From: Pseudomonadota bacterium
Lineage (GTDB): Bacteria > Pseudomonadota > Gammaproteobacteria > Steroidobacterales > Steroidobacteraceae
DNA length: 64,000 bases
Assembly (NCBI GenBank): GCA_018241505.1
Contig: JAFEDS010000001.1
Coordinates: 1-64,000, forward strand
Direction: 5' to 3'
Shown: positions 58,956 to 64,000 of the stretch, piece by piece
Position numbering within the stretch: the stretch's first letter is position 1
How the letters are laid out: each line of letters opens with the position of its first letter
Position numbers and translations under genes: made by a program
Notes under the pieces: model-generated
What the model saw: only the letters and a program-made list of their open reading frames with translations
Told to the model about the DNA's origin: nothing
Database searches by the model: none

Positions 58956-60734
58956 ATGAAGCCAACCGTGACTCCCCGGGTCGATCCCGTGACCGCCAGC
59001 ATCATCCAGGGTGCGCTGGAGAACATCGCCATCGAGATGGGCTACAAGCTGATGCGCATGGCCTACTCGAGCATCATTCGCGAGTCGGAGGATTTCGGCG
59101 CGGCCATTTGCGATGCGCAGGGCAGGCAGTTGTGCGAGTGTTCGATGAGCACGCCCCTGCAATCGGGCCCCATTCCCGGTTACGTAAAGGGAATCTTGCG
59201 CGAGTTCGCCGCCCGCGGCGAAACATTCCGGCCGGGAGACGTGATCGTGCACAACGATCCGTACAATGGCGCTTCTCACAGCCCCGATGTCGGCTTCTGC
59301 GTGCCCATCTTTCACCAGGGCGGGTTGGTTGGATTCTCGGTCACGACCGCACACCACCTCGACATCGGCTCCTCGCAGCCCGGTAGTGTGGGTGTTGTCG
59401 TCTGTGCGGACTCCTACGCGGAAGGCATTCGCCTGCGGGCGTTGAAGGTATTCGAAGGTGGGAAACGGAACGAGACCGCCTGGCGGCTGATCGGGGACAA
59501 TGTTCGCGTCGCCAGTCTCGTGTTGGGAGACATGGAGGCGCAGATTGCAGCCTGCCACACGGGCGCGAAGCGATTTCTGGAGCTGGCGGAGCTCTATTCC
59601 CTGCCGGTGCTCACCGCGGCGGTTGACGATCTGTTCGACTATTCAGAACGTCTCATGCGCCAGGAAATCGAGAAAATTCCCGACGGCACCTACAGTGCAA
59701 CGGGTCGCATCGACGGCTTCCTGGGCTCGGCCGATCCGGCCCTGAAAAACCTCCCCATCTGCGTGACAGTGACCGTGCAGGGCAGCGACCTGACTGTCGA
59801 TCTCGCCGGCACCGCGCCGCAGGTCGAGGGGCACGCAATCAACATGCCCCTTGTAGGTACTGTCGATGTGGCACTGTGGCTGACGATCCGCTCCATCCTG
59901 CTCGACAGCGAAGTGACGGGCAACATTCCACAGAATGACGGTCTGTTCCGGCCGATCCGCATTGTCGCGCCGCGCGGATGCATAGCGAACCCGGTTTTTC
60001 CGGCTCCCACCATTGCCCGTTTCGCACCCGGCAATATTGTGGCCGATACCCTGATGAAGGCGCTTGCGCCGGCCGTGCCCGACAAGGTTTGTGCGGGCGT
60101 CGCGAACCTGAAAGCCATCACGTTCTCCGGTTTCAAGGGCGAGAATCAGTGGGTGCACATAGAGATCTTCGAGGGTAGCTACGGTGGCCGCCATGGCAAG
60201 GACGGGATGGACAGCGTGGATACGCTGTACGCCAATACGCGAAACAATCCGATTGAAGATATCGAGAGCCATGTGCCTTTGCGGGTGACGCGGTATGAAT
60301 TTCGCGAGGACGCCTGTGGTGCAGGCCGCTGGCGCGGTGGTTGGAATTCAGTCAAGGAAGTCGAATTCCTCACGGATGGCTCGCTCAGTGTGGAGGGCGA
60401 CGGACATGCCAACGCGCCGTGGGGATTTGCCGGCGGCTCGGCGGGTCATCCCTCCCGCCTCGATTTGCTGACCCGGAGTGGCGCGACGGAGGAGCTTCCC
60501 TCCATGCTTCCGACCATGTCAGTGAGCCGTGGGAACAAGGTGCGCGCGACTGGGGGTATTGGCGGCGGCTACGGCGACCCGTTGGTACGTGCCGAAGAAT
60601 CCGTACTCAATGACGTCCTGGACGGCTACCTGACACCCGAGGATGCAGCCGGACAATTCGGTGTCGTCATCGAGCAGGGCCGCGTCAACGCGGAGGCTAC
60701 GCGGCTGAGGCGACAGGTCGCCGCCGGGAAATGA
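58956..60734 (+). CDS. hyuB: Hydantoinase/oxoprolinase subunit B
   Basis: A 592-residue partner of HyuA. Typical segments: DPVTASIIQGALENIAIEMGYKLMRMAYSSIIRESEDFGAAICDAQGRQL, GDVIVHNDPYNGASHSPDVGFCVPIF, TTAHHLDIGSSQPGS, ANPVFPAPTIAR and GGYGDPLVR near the end. The ATG at 58956 begins the conserved region; no strong ribosome-binding site is evident. It is transcribed opposite to hyuA across a 138-base gap, and its 3' end overlaps the convergent permease gene by 38 bases. Confidence 0.9.
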   Translation: MKPTVTPRVDPVTASIIQGALENIAIEMGYKLMRMAYSSIIRESEDFGAAICDAQGRQLCECSMSTPLQSGPIPGYVKGILREFAARGETFRPGDVIVHNDPYNGASHSPDVGFCVPIFHQGGLVGFSVTTAHHLDIGSSQPGSVGVVVCADSYAEGIRLRALKVFEGGKRNETAWRLIGDNVRVASLVLGDMEAQIAACHTGAKRFLELAELYSLPVLTAAVDDLFDYSERLMRQEIEKIPDGTYSATGRIDGFLGSADPALKNLPICVTVTVQGSDLTVDLAGTAPQVEGHAINMPLVGTVDVALWLTIRSILLDSEVTGNIPQNDGLFRPIRIVAPRGCIANPVFPAPTIARFAPGNIVADTLMKALAPAVPDKVCAGVANLKAITFSGFKGENQWVHIEIFEGSYGGRHGKDGMDSVDTLYANTRNNPIEDIESHVPLRVTRYEFREDACGAGRWRGGWNSVKEVEFLTDGSLSVEGDGHANAPWGFAGGSAGHPSRLDLLTRSGATEELPSMLPTMSVSRGNKVRATGGIGGGYGDPLVRAEESVLNDVLDGYLTPEDAAGQFGVVIEQGRVNAEATRLRRQVAAGK

Positions 60735-62046
60735 GCACCCGCCGCAACAGCAGATAGAGAACGAATCCGGCGGGAACACCGACCAGCCAGGATATGGACA
60801 AACACCAGATCATGGTGATGACGCCGGGAATGAAGGTGGCCAGCAGTCCCGCGGTGTTGAATCCGCCCTGATGCCAGTGCTCGCTGTCGGGCCCGGTGAC
60901 GTACAGGCCCGGCACATCGAGCTGACCGCGCCGCACAATGTAGTAATCGGCCAGCATGACGCCCAGGATGGGACCGAAGAACGCCGAGTAGTAGAGGATA
61001 AAGCCGAAAAACGCCGTTGAATTGGCCATCAACAGCCAGGGAAAGGAGAGGGTGGCCAGGATGCTGGTCAGGATGACGCCGCGTCCCCAGGAAATGCGCA
61101 GGGTGCTCACAAAGACCAGAGCGGGCGGCAGGATGTTGATGGTCAGGTTGGTCGTCATCTGTGCCACGAGAATCAGAATGAGCAGCACGAACATCACAAA
61201 CCGGTTCGGACTCAACTGCATGAAGGCCTCGACCGGATCCCAGATCCCTAAGGCGAGGCTGGCCGCCATCCCCAGGAACAGCATGAAAAACCAGGGCGGC
61301 AGCACGCCAAGCAGATGACCCAGCCAGATCGCCTTCGACGAGCGTTCCAGGTGTCGCGTGATATCGCTGATGTTGAGTGCGACGGCGGCCAGCACTCCGA
61401 TACAGGACGTCAGTCCTTCCCAGAAGGGTGCGCCCCACGTGCCGGTCGAAGTCCAGGTCTCGTTCACGTGAAAGCCGTACGTCAGGAGGACATGCACCAG
61501 CAGATAGATTTTCACGAAGACAATGATGACGGAGCCCACGACACTGAATACCTTGACGGTCTTGATGCCACGGTGCGCCAGCCAGGTCTGCACGACCTGA
61601 AGGAAGGCGAACCAGGCGAATTTCGCCCCAGGGTGAGTGAAGCCAGTGGCGCTTTTCAGGATACCGTCAATGGCCAGTGCGGCAATCCAACTGCCGATGC
61701 CGTACCAGATGATGGCGGGCAGGGCCCGCATGCATTCCACAATCGCCGAGCCGCGCACGCCGAAAGGCGCGCGGGTCTGGATGGCGAACGGAATCCCGTA
61801 GTCGAGGCCGGCACGTCCGTTCAGGGACAGCATGACCACAAACACCAGGCCGGCGGCCACCATCACCATGAATGCCTGTGTGATGTTCAGGTGGCCGATG
61901 GGCGGCAGCAGCCCCTGGCCGAGCGCGAAGATCTGGATCACGGTGAGCGCCGACCACCACATGAGAACGTAGGACAGGGTGCTGAACACCCGCCCCTGCG
62001 CGGAAGTCGGTGCAATGCCGTTGGCGGTGTCGCGGGTGTCGTTCAT
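60697..62046 (-). CDS. NCS1-family permease (hydantoin/nucleobase type)
   Basis: A 449-residue transporter with about 12 helices. Family signatures include IFALGQGLLPPIGHLNITQAFMVMVAAGLVF, IPFAIQTRAPFGVRGSAI, ALPAIIWYGIGSWIAALAI, LNISDITRHLERSSKAIWLGHLLGVLPPWFFM and GFILYYSAFFGPILGVMLADYYIVRRGQLDV. NCS1 proteins move nucleobases, allantoin or hydantoins (Mhp1) with Na+ or H+. Beside hyuA/hyuB and an N-carbamoyl hydrolase, hydantoin-like uptake is the most likely role. The ATG at 62046 is used; an in-frame TTG at 62061 is the alternative. Confidence 0.87.
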   Translation of the reverse strand: MNDTRDTANGIAPTSAQGRVFSTLSYVLMWWSALTVIQIFALGQGLLPPIGHLNITQAFMVMVAAGLVFVVMLSLNGRAGLDYGIPFAIQTRAPFGVRGSAIVECMRALPAIIWYGIGSWIAALAIDGILKSATGFTHPGAKFAWFAFLQVVQTWLAHRGIKTVKVFSVVGSVIIVFVKIYLLVHVLLTYGFHVNETWTSTGTWGAPFWEGLTSCIGVLAAVALNISDITRHLERSSKAIWLGHLLGVLPPWFFMLFLGMAASLALGIWDPVEAFMQLSPNRFVMFVLLILILVAQMTTNLTINILPPALVFVSTLRISWGRGVILTSILATLSFPWLLMANSTAFFGFILYYSAFFGPILGVMLADYYIVRRGQLDVPGLYVTGPDSEHWHQGGFNTAGLLATFIPGVITMIWCLSISWLVGVPAGFVLYLLLRRVLISRRRPVASAA

Positions 62047-62106
62047 GTTGGCGTGAGGCAAGCGATGGCCTGATCCAACATGAGTACAACACGGGATGCG
62101 TGTTAG

Positions 62107-62997
62107 TCAACGCCCGGATGGATGACTCGGGCACTCCGGTTTCCAACCAACACCGGGAGACACCTGGGAGATGAACAACTCGCCCGAGGCGCCGTCGGCT
62201 GCGTCGCGCGAGAACATGAAGCTGCGGCTGTCGGGCGCAATCAGGGGACCGATCTCGCTGCCGTTCTGCTCGGGGAAGGGCTGCTCGCGGCGCCAACCCT
62301 GCGCGGTGGCAACGGCGTAGACCAGGCCCACATTGGTTGAAATGATGCCCCAGCGTCCATTGGCGGCAGGTTGAAACTCGGATTCATCCTCTGCGGTGTT
62401 GAATCCGGGGCCGAGGTTCTCGACCACCCAGCGCCCGTCGCGCTCGCGAGCGCGCCAGATGTCGTCTTTCCCGAGCCCGCCCGGTCGGCGCGAACCAAAG
62501 TACAACCAACCATCGGCTGCCGGCCGGGGAAACCACTCGGCGGCTGCCGAATTCACCGGCGCCGGCAGGGCCACGGGCTGCGCCCAGGTGCCATCGGCCC
62601 CGCGCTCGGTCCGGTAGATATCCAGGTCGGCGCTTTTGTGCGAGCCCGTGCGGCGGGTTGAAATGAACCACAGTGTTTTGCCATCGGGCGCGAACCAGGG
62701 GTCCGCTTCCAGGCCCGGCCGCGAAATCGGCGAGTCGACGGGTGCCTGCCAGGCGCCCCGCTCACAGCGGGCCACGAGCAGATGCCAACCGGAAAACTTC
62801 GGATCGCTGCGTACGAACCACAGATCGCCGGTGCGGGGATCGAAGGCCGGATGCGACTCCCAATCCGGGCTCGAGATGGCGGGGGCGTCCCAGTGTTTGA
62901 TCGCGTTTCGTTCCGTCTCGCCGGCGACTCGTTCTGTCGCAAATGCCAGACCCGCGCTCAACAATGGCAGCAGATACACTGCGCGAAAGGCTCCCAT
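62107..62997 (-). CDS. Exported PD40/WD40-like propeller protein
   Basis: A 296-residue exported protein with TolB-type PD40 repeats: HPAFDPRTGDLWFVRSD, ADPWFAPDGKTLWFISTRR, AEWFPRPAADGWLYFGSRRPGG, ESEFQPAANGRWGIIST and IGPLIAPDSRSFMFSRD. Signal peptide about residues 1-20 (MGAFRAVYLLPLLSAGLAFA). GGGAG precedes the ATG at 62997. Function unknown; it is followed divergently by the DUF885 gene. Confidence 0.75.
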   Translation of the reverse strand: MGAFRAVYLLPLLSAGLAFATERVAGETERNAIKHWDAPAISSPDWESHPAFDPRTGDLWFVRSDPKFSGWHLLVARCERGAWQAPVDSPISRPGLEADPWFAPDGKTLWFISTRRTGSHKSADLDIYRTERGADGTWAQPVALPAPVNSAAAEWFPRPAADGWLYFGSRRPGGLGKDDIWRARERDGRWVVENLGPGFNTAEDESEFQPAANGRWGIISTNVGLVYAVATAQGWRREQPFPEQNGSEIGPLIAPDSRSFMFSRDAADGASGELFISQVSPGVGWKPECPSHPSGR

Positions 62998-63069
62998 AGG
63001 CGCTCCCTCGATGATTGTTGAGCTATATTCGCTCCGCCGACGGACGGTGTGCAACATTGAGGGTATTCG

Positions 63070-64000
63070 ATGATCAACCGGCGCAACTTCATTGTGGCAA
63101 GCGGCGTAGCAGCCGCTTTTTCGGATCTGGCCTCGGCCGCGGGTCGTGGGGCGGATGAGTCTGTCGAGACACTGCTGGCCGGCATGGCGGATGAGTTGCT
63201 GGCGGACTATCCGGAGAACGCGACCGGCTTGGGAATCGATCGCGACCGGCGCGCCGCTCTGAAATCCCGGCTCACGGATCGCTCGCCCGAGGGACAGCGC
63301 GCCATTGCGCAAAGAGCTGCGAAACGCCTCGAACGCCTGAAGGCCATCAATGTTGCAACACTCGATGAGGCTACGCGCATCGATGTGGACGTCATGCGCA
63401 CCGCGCATGAATTCGCGCTCACAGGCTTCGGCTTTCCGTATGGAGATGTGACGACCCTCAATCAATCCTGGGCGTTTCGCAATGCCCCGTACGTAGTCTC
63501 GCAGAATACGGGCGCGTTCCTCGAGATTCCCAACATGCTAGACGATCGCCACACGGTGGAAACAGCGGCGGACGCGCAGGCGTACCTGGCGCGAATGGAA
63601 GCCTATGCCGGCCAGTTGGACGGCGAGACCGCGAGGTTGCAGGCTGCTGCCGGCAAAGGAGTGATTGCACCGGACTTCCTGCTCGATCAGGCCATCAAAC
63701 AGATGGAAATCGCGCGTGGCGGCAACATTGCCGATTGGCCGCTGGTGAAATCCCTGGCGAAGCGTACGAAGGACATGCCGGGTCAGTTTGCCAGGCAGGC
63801 TGAGCAGCTTGCGCAGGACAAGGTCAGGCCCGCACTCAATCGCCAGTTTGGTGAGTTGAATGCGCATCGCAAGCGCGCGACGGCCGACGCGGGTGTGTGG
63901 AAGCTGCCGGATGGCGAGGCCTACTATGCCTGGGCGTTGAGTGCCGGAACGACCACGCACCTGAGTCCTGATGAGATCCATCGTATGGGTCAGGAGCAGT
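63070..64000 (+). CDS. DUF885-family protein (5' part, runs off window)
   Basis: The first 310 codons of a DUF885 protein, normally about 580-600 residues. MINRRNFIVASGVAAAFSDL is a Tat-like or Sec signal with twin arginines, so the product is exported. ELLADYPENATGLGIDRDRR, DVDVMRTAHEFA, FPYGDVTTLNQSWAFRNAPYVVSQNTGAFLEIPNML and YYAWALSAGTTTHLSPDEIHRMG are characteristic. DUF885 proteins resemble gluzincin-type peptidases; the metal motif lies beyond the window. Start ATG at 63070, 72 bases from the divergent propeller gene. Confidence 0.85.
   Translation, partial: MINRRNFIVASGVAAAFSDLASAAGRGADESVETLLAGMADELLADYPENATGLGIDRDRRAALKSRLTDRSPEGQRAIAQRAAKRLERLKAINVATLDEATRIDVDVMRTAHEFALTGFGFPYGDVTTLNQSWAFRNAPYVVSQNTGAFLEIPNMLDDRHTVETAADAQAYLARMEAYAGQLDGETARLQAAAGKGVIAPDFLLDQAIKQMEIARGGNIADWPLVKSLAKRTKDMPGQFARQAEQLAQDKVRPALNRQFGELNAHRKRATADAGVWKLPDGEAYYAWALSAGTTTHLSPDEIHRMGQEQ

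Noticed and set aside
58818-59558. N-terminal extension of hyuA to a total of 938 residues
   Set aside because: The extra part runs antisense through hyuB and the divergent promoter and is unconserved; the family starts at IGVDVGGTFTD with a good ribosome-binding site at 58817.
1-64000. CRISPR arrays, insertion sequences, prophage or tRNA genes
   Set aside because: No spaced direct repeats, transposase or integrase motifs, or cloverleaf sequences were seen on either strand by reading; small RNAs could still be missed without a covariance search.

Overview
The window is about 64 kb of GC-rich (roughly 60-63%) chromosomal DNA from a free-living, respiring, probably gammaproteobacterial organism. 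The mix of cbb3 oxidase, NirK/qNOR denitrification, TonB receptors with an FecI/FecR pair, hydantoinases and many soil-type hydrolases would suit the Steroidobacteraceae/Nevskiales area, but no rRNA or other phylogenetic marker is present, so that placement is inference. No tRNA, rRNA, CRISPR array, insertion sequence or prophage was seen.

Positions 1-17,200 form a low-oxygen and nitrogen-oxide respiration block: the 5' part of ccoN behind a SCO copper chaperone, a diheme cytochrome c, a soluble FixL-like haem-PAS kinase with its FixJ-like regulator, a flavodoxin/ferredoxin reductase, a quinol NO reductase (norZ), nsrR, a SirB2-like protein, and the operon nnrS-nirK-(nirV-SCO fusion). Two NsrR-type boxes lie at norZ/nsrR and at nnrS. 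Next come small stress genes (pyridoxamine-oxidase fold, two CBS proteins, an SH3-like protein, GNAT) and a second diheme cytochrome broken by an in-frame stop. A recurring RTANGTAGA / TACGTA element lies in the upstream regions of many of these genes and of some further along. It resembles the known FixJ recognition element, so FixLJ may run a local hypoxia regulon.

Positions 17,200-36,800 are mixed accessory DNA: a TlpA-DUF4266-DUF3570-ApbE set, a universal stress protein remnant, a zinc-binding small protein, a beta-propeller secreted protein, a membrane glycosyltransferase-like protein, a broken ppk2 followed by a DUF4010/MgtC gene, a BON protein, a GMC-oxidoreductase remnant, cytochrome b561, a secreted beta-helix protein, a coupled trio (ALDH-like pseudoenzyme, Fe-S protein, CDP-archaeol-synthase-like protein), AhpD-like, DegP-like and TPR-sulfotransferase genes.

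Positions 36,800-52,300 hold a Tat-exported phospholipase C and then an ECF sigma/FecR/TonB-receptor island with an exported amidohydrolase, an M24-family protein, a LysR regulator and the dgcN-dgcA pair, which together look like uptake and breakdown of peptides or D-amino acids. A decayed amidohydrolase, a Cys-repeat/proline-rich secreted protein and a second beta-helix protein follow.

Positions 52,400-62,050 look like a hydantoin/N-carbamoyl amino acid utilisation cluster: M20 amidohydrolase, TetR, TonB receptor and hyuA on the minus strand, divergent hyuB, and an NCS1 permease. A perfect inverted repeat sits in the hyuA/hyuB gap. The window ends with a PD40 propeller protein and the start of a DUF885 protein.
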